DNA of 64,000 nucleotides from an uncultured Polaribacter sp. (lineage in GTDB: Bacteria; Bacteroidota; Bacteroidia; Flavobacteriales; Flavobacteriaceae). Shown here piece after piece: positions 55,164 to 63,244 of the stretch. The position numbers and the translations under genes were made by a program. The stretch is taken from positions 80,690 to 144,689 of the forward strand of contig NZ_CANMUE010000008.1 in NCBI RefSeq assembly GCF_947500975.1, in the 5' to 3' direction. The notes under the pieces were generated by a model that did no database searches, was not told where the DNA came from, and saw only the letters and a program-made list of their open reading frames with translations. Every line of letters starts with the position of its first letter. The stretch's first letter is position 1.

Positions 55164-56933
55164 TTAAACAATTTCCATTTTTTGCAATAAAAAAGAGGCG
55201 TTCATATTTTTACAAACTCCGTTTTTTAAAGTATAATCAAAATGAAGTTCGTTATCAATTATCTCTGCATCAAAATAATAATTTTTAATCTCTTTAAATT
55301 CATTTTCTAACTCGCACAAACTCACATCATGCGTTGCAATAATTCCTGTGGATTTAGATTTTGTTAATTTCTCAACAAATTTTTTAGAGCCAATTGCCTT
55401 GTCTTTACTATTTGTACCCTTTAAAATTTCATCTAAAATGATAAAATAATCCTTATCATGAATTTCATCAACAATAAATTTTAAACGCTTTAATTCCGAA
55501 TAAAAATACGACTCATCTTCTGTTAAAGAATCTGTAGTTCTCATACTAGTAATCAATTTTATTGGCGTATATTCAAAACTTTTAGCACAAACAGGTAAAC
55601 CACAATTTGCCATTACAATTGATAAAGAAACTGTTCTTAAAAAGGTGCTTTTACCAGCCATATTAGCTCCAGTAACTATAAAAAACTGCTCGTTTTCAAT
55701 TGTAAAATTATTGTCAATTCTTTTATCAACTTTTAATAAAGGATGCCCTAAGTTGGTAGATTTTATAGTTTCTTTTTTTGATGTTATTGTTGGAAACACA
55801 AAATTTGGATGATTAAACTTAAAGTTAGCTAACGAGTTTTGAGCATCAAAATAAGCAACTACTTCAAACCATTTTTCTACTACATGTTTGTATTTTTTTA
55901 TCCATTTTTCAACTTTAAGCGCATTGCTTATTTCAATTAAAAAAAGCCCATTGCCCAAAACAGCAATAATAATATTGTTTCTATTATCAAAAGCATCTAA
56001 AACTTTAGAAAATTCTTTAAAAATAAGAGAAGCTTTTTTATTTTCTGATTGAATTACTTTTTGTTTTTCTGTTAAATTTCTTGAAGAAAAAACCTCATTT
56101 TCTATTTCATTTAACAATTGATGATATTGCTTAAAAGTTTCTCTAACTTTATCCGTTTCAGAATATAAATTGTTTGTATTCTTTAAAAAAGCCCCAGTTA
56201 TAAAAAGCCCCATAAAAAACCATACTAGTAAAAACGAAAAGGAAATATAACCAAAAGAAACTAGACCAATTAAAAGCACAGAAATTATTGAAAACCCTAC
56301 TTGAATTATAGATAAAAACTTTGGAAAAACAGACGCGTAATTCTGAATCCAGTTTGTAATAAAATTGGTATTACTTTTTACAGTTACCAAACTAGCCAAA
56401 GCAGAAAAATGCTGACGCCATTTTACTTTTTCGGAAAGCTCATTAATAGCATTTTGCTTCTCTAAAATAGCATCGGTTTTATTTTCTGTAAAAACTTTAG
56501 CTAAGGTAATTTTTCCGTCTTTAGTTCTTGTTCTATTCGTATATTGGAAAAAAGAACCTTTACCAAATAAATCAATATCATTGCTATAAAAATGAGAAGG
56601 ATTTATAAATTCTTTTCCAGATTCTAATAGATGAAACTCTCTATTTAGAACTTTTATTTCTGTTTTGTTGATGTTAATTTTAGCGTCAATAACATCTTTT
56701 TCTCTCTTTAATTTAAGGTACTTTAAAACTAAAAAGGAAAACAGAAAAATTCCTAAAAAAACAATGATAAAAACATCTGGATAGCTACCAAAAGTTAGGT
56801 AAATTAAAAAACAAGTAGCTAAAAAAACTGCAAATCTAAAAATACCTAAATTAATAAGTTTCCTTTTAAGAATAGAAGTTTCTTTTTCTAATTCGTTTTT
56901 TTGATTTAAATAAAAATCTAAAGGTCTTTTCAT
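55164..56933 (-). CDS. Membrane-anchored MutS-like ATPase
   Basis: 589 aa. Two pairs of transmembrane segments in the N-terminal half (FAVFLATCFLIYLTF... and VLLIGLVSFGYISFSFLLVWFFMGLF) and a C-terminal MutS-type ABC ATPase: Walker A GANMAGKST at 422, SMRTTDSLTEDESYFYSELKRL (signature region), Walker B YFIILDEILKGTNSKD and the THD switch. There is no mismatch-recognition or connector domain. So it is a MutS-related membrane protein, common but uncharacterised in Bacteroidetes, and not a mismatch-repair MutS. It is encoded downstream of moeB on the same strand (6 bp gap). Confidence 0.85.
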   Translation of the reverse strand: MKRPLDFYLNQKNELEKETSILKRKLINLGIFRFAVFLATCFLIYLTFGSYPDVFIIVFLGIFLFSFLVLKYLKLKREKDVIDAKININKTEIKVLNREFHLLESGKEFINPSHFYSNDIDLFGKGSFFQYTNRTRTKDGKITLAKVFTENKTDAILEKQNAINELSEKVKWRQHFSALASLVTVKSNTNFITNWIQNYASVFPKFLSIIQVGFSIISVLLIGLVSFGYISFSFLLVWFFMGLFITGAFLKNTNNLYSETDKVRETFKQYHQLLNEIENEVFSSRNLTEKQKVIQSENKKASLIFKEFSKVLDAFDNRNNIIIAVLGNGLFLIEISNALKVEKWIKKYKHVVEKWFEVVAYFDAQNSLANFKFNHPNFVFPTITSKKETIKSTNLGHPLLKVDKRIDNNFTIENEQFFIVTGANMAGKSTFLRTVSLSIVMANCGLPVCAKSFEYTPIKLITSMRTTDSLTEDESYFYSELKRLKFIVDEIHDKDYFIILDEILKGTNSKDKAIGSKKFVEKLTKSKSTGIIATHDVSLCELENEFKEIKNYYFDAEIIDNELHFDYTLKNGVCKNMNASFLLQKMEIV

Positions 56934-56939
56934 TTAATT

Positions 56940-58019
56940 TTATTTATAACTAGATATTCCACCAGTTAAATTCAACACTTCTAAATCTGGATATTTTGTT
57001 TTTAATCTTTCTACAGCCTTGTAACTATTAAAACCTCTTTGGCAAACCATCACATAGGTTTTACTCTTATCAATATTTATTTTATCTGCATCAAATTGAT
57101 TGATATGAATAGTTTGCTGTACATTAAAAGGCAATTTTAAATTGTTTAAAACTGCTATAATTTCAAGGTTTTTATCACCTAATTTTTCTTTTAATTTTTC
57201 TGATGATATTTGCCAATCAGGATTTTGCCCAGCACAAACAGCATCTACATAGGTTTGAACTTTAAAAATCTTAGCAATTTTATCTTTTAGAAAAATCGGT
57301 TTTAACTTCATTTTTAATTGAGTGTTTTGCAACGAGTTGTAAATTAACAATTCATTTACTAATGGCTTTCCAATTTCTGTAATTAATTTTAAAACCTCGT
57401 TTACTTGTTGTGTTGCAATCATTCCAACAATAGAATTTAAGGTTCCTGCTGCTTCACAATTAGGAATGTCTGTTGCCATTTTTGGAAACGCATCTCTTAA
57501 ATTTGAAGAATAAGTTCCGTCTTTTTGCAACACATTAAAAGTAGCTACATAACCATCAAACTTATATAAAGAACCATACACCAATGGCTTATTTTTAATA
57601 ACACAAGCATCATTAATTAAGTATTTTGCGTGTAAAGAATCTGTTCCATCAACAACAACATCAACATTTTCTATCAACTCAAAAACATTTTCTTTTGTAA
57701 TAGGCTTGTTAGTAAAATTTACTTCGGTAAACGGTGCTCTATTTTTTATAAATGATGATAAAGCTTCTGCTTTCGATTTGCCAACATCGTCTAAACTATA
57801 AAAAACTTGCCTGTGTAAATTGGTAATATCTACAGTATCAAAATCTACCAAATGGATTTTCCCAATTCCGCTTGAGGCTAAATACACCGCAATTGGACTT
57901 CCTAATCCGCCACAACCTACCACCAAAACAGATGCGTTTTGTAATTTTTGTTGCCCAACTTCACCAATTTCTGATAAAGTAATTTGACGTTTAAAAAGTT
58001 GGTTTATTCTTGGTTTCAT
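56940..58019 (-). CDS. moeB: MoeB/ThiF-family adenylyltransferase with rhodanese domain
   Basis: 359 aa. ThiF/E1 domain (VLVVGCGGLGSPIAVYLASSGIGKIHLVDFDTVD, ITNLHRQVFYSLDDVGKSKAEA, the VVDGTDS loop) followed by a C-terminal rhodanese domain with active Cys in MVCQRGFNSYKAVERL. Such proteins activate the C-terminal glycine of MoaD for sulfur transfer in molybdopterin synthesis (MoeBR type). Gene order with moaA, moaC, moeA and mobA supports the molybdenum cofactor role. MoaD and MoaE genes are not visible in the window. Confidence 0.9.
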   Translation of the reverse strand: MKPRINQLFKRQITLSEIGEVGQQKLQNASVLVVGCGGLGSPIAVYLASSGIGKIHLVDFDTVDITNLHRQVFYSLDDVGKSKAEALSSFIKNRAPFTEVNFTNKPITKENVFELIENVDVVVDGTDSLHAKYLINDACVIKNKPLVYGSLYKFDGYVATFNVLQKDGTYSSNLRDAFPKMATDIPNCEAAGTLNSIVGMIATQQVNEVLKLITEIGKPLVNELLIYNSLQNTQLKMKLKPIFLKDKIAKIFKVQTYVDAVCAGQNPDWQISSEKLKEKLGDKNLEIIAVLNNLKLPFNVQQTIHINQFDADKINIDKSKTYVMVCQRGFNSYKAVERLKTKYPDLEVLNLTGGISSYK

Positions 58020-58024
58020 TTTTT

Positions 58025-58110
58025 GTCATTGTGAGGAACGGAGCAATCTCCTCATTAAAATTAGATAATTAAATAAACAGATTACTTCGTTATTCTTGCT
58101 TGTAACGATA
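58025..58110. repeat. Dispersed palindromic repeat, copy B
   Basis: Left arm GTCATTGTGAGGAACGGAGCAATCT, spacer, right arm AGATTACTTCGTTATTCTTG then TTGTAACGATA. The right arm extends into the mobA reading frame and supplies its last codons and stop. Confidence 0.65.
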
Positions 58111-59215
58111 AGTAAGAAATTTCTTTTTTAGCCAAATCAAACTCTTCAGGCGTATTCACATTTCTAATAAAACTATCATCTACTTCTACTATTTCAACAT
58201 CAGAATTGATTAACATTTTACGAGGACAAGAATACCCTTGCGCTAAATATTGCAATAAAATAGCATATGCTTTTGGCTCATAAATAGTTATTAAAGGCTC
58301 TACAAACTCTTTCCCTTTTCCTTTAATTGCAGTTGCTACTTTACTTGGATTTCTATGTTTTAAAACCAATTTTATAATCTCTTCATCTACAAAAGGAATA
58401 TCTGTGGCCAACACAAACCAAGCGGCATTTGGGTCTTTCTGAAAAGCAGAACAAATTCCGCCAAATGGACCTAAATTTAAAAACTTATCATGAATCTCAT
58501 CTTCTTTTTCTGATGCGTTTTGAACAGCATAAAAGGTTTCTAAATTATTGTTTTCTAACAATTCTTTTACCACCTCTTTTTGAGGTTTTCCAAAATAATC
58601 GAGTTCAGATTTATCTGTTCCCATTCTTGTACTTTTTCCGCCAACCAAAACCAACCCTTTTACGGGAGCAATTTTTTCTAGAATAAGATTATTAATGTGA
58701 TTCGTAATCTTATCAACCTCATCAATTGTATAACAAGAAATATTCTTTATCTGCGGATATTTATCTTCCAAAAAAGAAAAATATTTTGTCTCCTCTTTTA
58801 GTTTAATAATAAACTGAATATTATCTAACTGCTCTAATCTTTTTAAAACTGAAGCTTCTTTTGCATCATCTAAAATTAAAATTTGTTTTGCACCTTGATA
58901 ATGGTTTCCGTTGATAAAAACAAAATCATATTGTGCAAATTGCAAACGCTGTTCAAACTTATTTACGTTACCAGAAGTTGTAATTTGTAAATTTCCTTGA
59001 TGATGAAAAGTAAATTCAGACAATTTATTTTCTTCAACATCTTTTGCATGAGAGGCATCAAAATACGCTAATTTATAGTTTGATAATTTCTCAGAAACTT
59101 GATGAACCAAATCAGAAATAATACCACAATTTGTTCCTAAAATGGCAATTTCGTTTGGGGCAAAATTATCATTATTTCGTCTAATTAAATTTGTATGTTT
59201 TTTGTGCTTTTTCAT
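58082..59215 (-). CDS. mobA: Molybdenum cofactor guanylyltransferase with N-terminal MobB-like domain
   Basis: 377 aa. The C-terminal half (about 185-360) is MobA: GLVLVGGKSTRMGTDKSELDYFGKP (GTP-binding), LGPFGGICSAF and the ATDIPFVDEE motif, adding GMP to molybdopterin. The N-terminal 180 residues look like a MobB/P-loop domain (NEIAILGTNCGIISDLVHQVSEK) but the GKS/T is missing, so nucleotide binding there is doubtful. The last codons (SLQARITK) are supplied by repeat copy B. The start is ATG at 59215. Confidence 0.85.
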   Translation of the reverse strand: MKKHKKHTNLIRRNNDNFAPNEIAILGTNCGIISDLVHQVSEKLSNYKLAYFDASHAKDVEENKLSEFTFHHQGNLQITTSGNVNKFEQRLQFAQYDFVFINGNHYQGAKQILILDDAKEASVLKRLEQLDNIQFIIKLKEETKYFSFLEDKYPQIKNISCYTIDEVDKITNHINNLILEKIAPVKGLVLVGGKSTRMGTDKSELDYFGKPQKEVVKELLENNNLETFYAVQNASEKEDEIHDKFLNLGPFGGICSAFQKDPNAAWFVLATDIPFVDEEIIKLVLKHRNPSKVATAIKGKGKEFVEPLITIYEPKAYAILLQYLAQGYSCPRKMLINSDVEIVEVDDSFIRNVNTPEEFDLAKKEISYLSLQARITK

Positions 59216-59219
59216 CTTC

Positions 59220-59313
59220 TGCTGAACTTGTTTCAGTATCTTTTAATCATTGCAAATAAAGTGAAGCAATCTTTTTATCGAGAGATTACTTCGTCATACT
59301 TCCTCGTAATGAC
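59220..59313. repeat. Dispersed palindromic repeat, copy C, with adjoining 15-mer
   Basis: Core 59246-59313: TCATTGCAAATAAAG..GAAGCAATCT and AGATTACTTCGTC..CTCGTAATGAC. At 59220-59234 TGCTGAACTTGTTTC is the exact reverse complement of a 15-mer in the P3 arm of the TPP riboswitch. It ends directly at the moaC stop. Confidence 0.65.
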
Positions 59314-59314
59314 G

Positions 59315-59788
59315 CTAGTTTTTTATATCAGATTTTCCGCCTGTTTTTTCTAATAATTTTACTTCTCTAATTATCATTTTCTGACTGATACTTTTACACA
59401 TATCATAAATAGTTAAACACGTAATATTTACACCCGTTAAAGCTTCCATTTCTACACCAGTTTTACCTGTAATTGTTACTTTACAAAGTACTTCTATGTT
59501 TTCAGCATCTACAATTTCTATATCTACATCAACGCCATTAATTAATAATGGATGACACATAGGTATTAATTCTGATGTCTTTTTAACACCCTGAATTCCT
59601 GCAATAATTGCCGTTTGAAAAACAGGTCCTTTTTTGGTGATTAACTCATCATCTGTAAAATGAGAAATTACTTCTTTTCCTAAAAACATGGTTGCTTTTG
59701 CAATAGCTGTTCTTTTGGTAATTTTCTTGTCAGAAACATTTACCATTTTTGGGTTGTTCTTTTTATTTATGTGTGTAAAGTTTCCCAT
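59315..59788 (-). CDS. moaC: Cyclic pyranopterin monophosphate synthase MoaC
   Basis: Second enzyme of molybdopterin synthesis, working on the MoaA product to form cPMP. 157 aa. MVNVSDKKITKRTAIAKATMFL near the start, IPMCHPLLINGVDVDIEI (catalytic His region) and GVEMEALTGVNITCLTIYDMCKSI. Complete. Preceded by 145 bp holding only a relic ORF, then moeA on the same strand. Palindromic repeat copy C abuts its stop codon. Confidence 0.96.
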   Translation of the reverse strand: MGNFTHINKKNNPKMVNVSDKKITKRTAIAKATMFLGKEVISHFTDDELITKKGPVFQTAIIAGIQGVKKTSELIPMCHPLLINGVDVDIEIVDAENIEVLCKVTITGKTGVEMEALTGVNITCLTIYDMCKSISQKMIIREVKLLEKTGGKSDIKN

Positions 59789-59813
59789 AATTTTAGTTTT
59801 AAATTTTGAGCGA

Positions 59814-59885
59814 TTAATTTTTAGCTTCTCTTGTCTCTTTTAATGAAAATTCAAAGCTTTTCTTTTGAACAATACTTTCTTTCAT
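59814..59885 (-). pseudogene. Possible relic of a four-helix-bundle (S23-like) protein
   Basis: 23-codon ORF in the moeA-moaC gap, KESIVQKKSFEFSLKETREA preceded by M and followed by KN and a stop. The first half resembles the N-terminus of the flavobacterial four-helix-bundle proteins (MKxSIVxxKSFEFA); the second half resembles an internal KETRE segment of the same family, consistent with an internal deletion. Could also be a chance ORF. Confidence 0.4.
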
Positions 59886-59933
59886 AGCTATATTTTAAAT
59901 TTAACACTCAAAACTAAACATTTAAAATTATAA

Positions 59934-61163
59934 TTATCTATATCTTAAAATTGGAAAAACTTCTCCTTTTTTAAACTCATTTTTATCATTTGGTAATTGA
60001 ATAAAAGCATCTGTATGCACCAAACTAGCTAAATCTCCAGAACCATTTCCGATAATTGGAGTTGCGATTAAATGCCCAAATTTGTAACTTAATTTTACTT
60101 GTAAAAAGTAGTCTAAATTTGGTTTAAAAGTGACATCGGCGTTTAAAATTGCAGTTTCTTTTTCTACATCTAGTCCTACTAATTTATAATACCAAGGATA
60201 AAAATACGCCAAACAATTTACAAAAGTAGAAATTGGGTTTCCAGGAAAACCGAACACAATTGTGTTTTTTTGGTATTTATTCTCCTTGAGTTTATCAGTA
60301 TCCAAAGATGATTTATGTCCAAACCAAAATGGTTTACCTGGTCTTTGCGCTACTTTATGAAAGAGTTTTTTTACTTCTAATTCTTCAAAAACTTCTGGTA
60401 AAAAATCAAACTTTCCTTTACTAACTGCTCCGCTAAAAAGTAATACATCATATTCTTTTAAATATCTTTCAATTTTAGATTTTAAAACAATTTTATCATC
60501 AGTAATATGCGCTGTTTCAGATGGAATATTTAATTTTTCTAATAACGAAACCAATGTAAAAACATTGCTTCTTCTTATTTGATGTTCTAACGGAATTTGA
60601 TCAACAGCAACCAATTCATCGCCTGTTGATATAATAATCACTTTTGGCTGTTTTGCTACTTTTACAAATGATTTACCTACAGTAGCCAAAACCCCTATTT
60701 CTGCTGCCGATATTTTGGTGGTTTTTTTGATTAATAAATCGCCAACTTTACCATCTTTCCCTTTATTATGTATGTTTTGCCCTTCATTAATCAAATTAAT
60801 ATTGATAGTTGCTACTCCATTTTCTATCGTAAGATCTTCATAACGAATAACAGTATTTGCATTATTTGGTAAAACTGCGCCTGTCATTACTTCTATACAA
60901 TTTTCAGAATTTTGAAGTGTCATTTGCTCACTTCCTGCAGCTTGAATACCTTCTATTTTAAAGCTTTTTTGTCCGTTTTTAAATGATTCATAATCAATTG
61001 TAATTCCATCCATAGAAACTCTGTTAAAAGGCGGGAAATCTCTATCTGCAAGAATATCTTCTTTTAAAATTCTACCTACAGATTTTATAAACGAGATTTC
61101 TTCAACTCCAAAATTTTGAGTTGAATTTAAAACTGTTTCTAAGGCTTTTTCTACTGAAATCAT
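59934..61163 (-). CDS. moeA: Molybdopterin molybdotransferase MoeA
   Basis: Inserts molybdate into adenylylated molybdopterin. 409 aa. ADRDFPPFNRVSMDGITIDYE (domain I), GAVLPNNANTVIRYEDL (domain III), IISTGDELV and LFSGAVSKGKFDFLPEVF (MPT-binding region), and GFPGNPISTFVNCLAYFYPW. Full length. It lies 46 bp downstream of moaA and 145 bp before moaC. The SG.S motif is changed to SGAVSKG, close to canonical SGGVSVG. Confidence 0.96.
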   Translation of the reverse strand: MISVEKALETVLNSTQNFGVEEISFIKSVGRILKEDILADRDFPPFNRVSMDGITIDYESFKNGQKSFKIEGIQAAGSEQMTLQNSENCIEVMTGAVLPNNANTVIRYEDLTIENGVATININLINEGQNIHNKGKDGKVGDLLIKKTTKISAAEIGVLATVGKSFVKVAKQPKVIIISTGDELVAVDQIPLEHQIRRSNVFTLVSLLEKLNIPSETAHITDDKIVLKSKIERYLKEYDVLLFSGAVSKGKFDFLPEVFEELEVKKLFHKVAQRPGKPFWFGHKSSLDTDKLKENKYQKNTIVFGFPGNPISTFVNCLAYFYPWYYKLVGLDVEKETAILNADVTFKPNLDYFLQVKLSYKFGHLIATPIIGNGSGDLASLVHTDAFIQLPNDKNEFKKGEVFPILRYR

Positions 61164-61209
61164 TATTTAAAAATGTGAATCGTTTATTTGTCTAACTGTT
61201 TTGTTGAAC

Positions 61210-62202
61210 TTACCCTCCAATTGTACTCATACTTTCAGAAACATTTCCTTTTTTACGATTTGCTTCTGCTATAAATCCGTTTTCTGGTTTTTCTTTTATC
61301 AAACTTAAAAAGAGTTCTTTTAGATCTTCATTAGAAGCACCGTTTCTTATAAAATCTCTTAAATTAAAAACGCCATCATCAAACAAACAGTTTTTAAAAG
61401 TACCTGTACTTGTAATTCTAATTCGATTACAATCATTACAAATAGTTCTTGTAAAAGCAGGAATAATTCCAATAGTACCCAAGTGATTATCTATTTTATA
61501 ATTTCTTGAAGTAGATGATTTTTCGGATTGAATTTCCTCAACTATAAACTCCGTTTTTATTTCTTCTAAAATCTTTTTTAATGTCCAATTCTCTTTCATT
61601 TCTCGTTGCCCTTTTCCGTTAAAAGGCATTTCTTCAATAAAACGAACAGCAACGTTTTTATCTTTTGTTAATCTTACAAAATCTGTAATTTCATCGGTAT
61701 TAAAACCAGATTGTACAACCACATTTAATTTTAGGTCTAAACTACTTTTTTCTAATAATTCAAACGTTTTATAAACTTCAGGAAAAACATCTCTTCTTGT
61801 AATTTTTGCAAATTTGTCAGCATTTAAACTATCAATACTTAAATTTATTTTTTTTACCTTTTCAAGATTTTCAATGGTTGAAATATGTTGAGAAATTAAT
61901 GCGCCATTTGTTGTGATATTGATTTCATCTAACAAATCATTAAAAGACAACATTTCTAAAAAATCTACAAAATCTTTTCTAACAAAAGGCTCACCTCCTG
62001 TTAAACGTACTTTTTTAACACCTAGTTCTGTTAGCACACGAATTAAACGATACATTTCTTTAAAGGTCAGTAATTCTTGCCTTGGTACAATATCAATACC
62101 ATGAGCTGGCATACAATATTGGCAACGCAAATTACAACGATCTGTAACTGCTAATCGCACATATTCTATTCGCCTGCCAAAACTATCTGTTAATTTGCTC
62201 AT
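61210..62202 (-). CDS. moaA: GTP 3',8-cyclase MoaA
   Basis: Radical SAM enzyme that begins molybdopterin synthesis from GTP. N-terminal cluster CNLRCQYCMP (CxxxCxxC), LTGGEPFVRKDF (SAM), C-terminal second cluster CNDCNRIRITSTGTFKNCLF, and the C-terminal Gly-Gly required for activity (STIGG). 330 aa. Begins directly where the YeeE-type gene 62203 ends (adjacent), so the transporter and Moco genes are probably one transcript. Confidence 0.97.
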   Translation of the reverse strand: MSKLTDSFGRRIEYVRLAVTDRCNLRCQYCMPAHGIDIVPRQELLTFKEMYRLIRVLTELGVKKVRLTGGEPFVRKDFVDFLEMLSFNDLLDEINITTNGALISQHISTIENLEKVKKINLSIDSLNADKFAKITRRDVFPEVYKTFELLEKSSLDLKLNVVVQSGFNTDEITDFVRLTKDKNVAVRFIEEMPFNGKGQREMKENWTLKKILEEIKTEFIVEEIQSEKSSTSRNYKIDNHLGTIGIIPAFTRTICNDCNRIRITSTGTFKNCLFDDGVFNLRDFIRNGASNEDLKELFLSLIKEKPENGFIAEANRKKGNVSESMSTIGG

Positions 62203-62616
62203 TTAATTTGGTAATCTCTTACTTATTAATCCATAGAAAAATGCCCCTAAAAGTGCACCAAATAATAAAATTAATGCTGGTATTAATTGAAACCCAAAGA
62301 TTACAAAAATTGGAGCTGCACAAGCCCCTGAAATCCCCCAACCTAAGCCAAAAAGTGTCCCTCCAAAAACGGTACTTATAAAGCCTTTTTTCTTCGGTTT
62401 TGGTACTATTTTATTTCCGTTGATATCTTTTATTTTTCCGCTTTTAAATAACTGCATAAAAACAGCAGAAATTACAACCGCTCCGCCAATAATACCAAAC
62501 ATATGAAAAGATTGAAATTTAAACATTTCGTAAAAGCGATACCAAGAAATAGCTTGTGTTTTACTTAAAACAATTGCGAAAAAAATTCCTAATATTAAAA
62601 ATTTGATGTTTTTCAT
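62203..62616 (-). CDS. YeeE/YedE (DUF6691-type) half-transporter
   Basis: 137 aa, four hydrophobic segments; the GWGISGACAAPIFVIFGF motif is the conserved Cys-containing element of the YeeE/YedE family. In many bacteria such half-size proteins work as a pair (PmpA/PmpB-like) and carry a thiosulfate- or sulfur-containing substrate. It follows its partner (62620) by 3 bp and precedes moaA without gap. A role in sulfur supply to cofactor synthesis is inferred. Confidence 0.88.
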   Translation of the reverse strand: MKNIKFLILGIFFAIVLSKTQAISWYRFYEMFKFQSFHMFGIIGGAVVISAVFMQLFKSGKIKDINGNKIVPKPKKKGFISTVFGGTLFGLGWGISGACAAPIFVIFGFQLIPALILLFGALLGAFFYGLISKRLPN

Positions 62617-62619
62617 AAC

Positions 62620-63177
62620 TTAAAAAATTAAAGGAATTACAAACCATGTAGCAATAATGCCACCAATAAAAAAGCCAATAACAGCAAGTAAAGATGGTAA
62701 TTGCAAACTACTTAAACCTGTAATTGCATGACCAGAAGTACAACCACCGGCATAACGTGTTCCAAAACCAATTAGTAATCCTGAAATTAAAAGAATTAAA
62801 AATCCCTTTAATGAAAAGATAACATCGTTGCCAAAAATTTCATCAGGAAAATATTGATTACCAACATTTGAAAAACCTAAATTTGTAAGTTCTTGAACTG
62901 TTTTTGGGTTTAAATCTATGTTTGTATTTGGAATTAAATATGTTGCAGATATGAATCCACCAATAATTAATCCAATTACAAATAATAACGCAAAATCACG
63001 TTGTTTCCAATCTTTTTTAAAATAGTCAGAAACTTTACCAGCTCCTGCCATTGTACAAAGGGTTTCAAAATTTGTAGATGCCCCAAAATTTTGTCCAAAA
63101 TAAAAATATAAGAATAGCGAAACTGCTATTAATGGCCCACCTATAAACCAAGCCCAAGGTTGTAATATAAAATCCAT
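62620..63177 (-). CDS. YeeE/YedE family half-transporter, first subunit
   Basis: 185 aa with about five transmembrane segments and the signature TRYAGGCTSGHAITGLSSLQLPS, whose Cys is the family's substrate relay. An extra extracytoplasmic loop (NTNIDLNPKTVQELTNLG) is present. Together with the 62203 product it would make one functional unit for import of thiosulfate or a related sulfur compound. It is the first gene of the minus-strand run through moaA to the MutS-like gene. Confidence 0.88.
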   Translation of the reverse strand: MDFILQPWAWFIGGPLIAVSLFLYFYFGQNFGASTNFETLCTMAGAGKVSDYFKKDWKQRDFALLFVIGLIIGGFISATYLIPNTNIDLNPKTVQELTNLGFSNVGNQYFPDEIFGNDVIFSLKGFLILLISGLLIGFGTRYAGGCTSGHAITGLSSLQLPSLLAVIGFFIGGIIATWFVIPLIF

Positions 63178-63244
63178 AATTTATTCATTTTTTTTTTGAT
63201 ACAATTTCGCTAAAAAATCGAAATCACCCGAATTGACATTTAAT

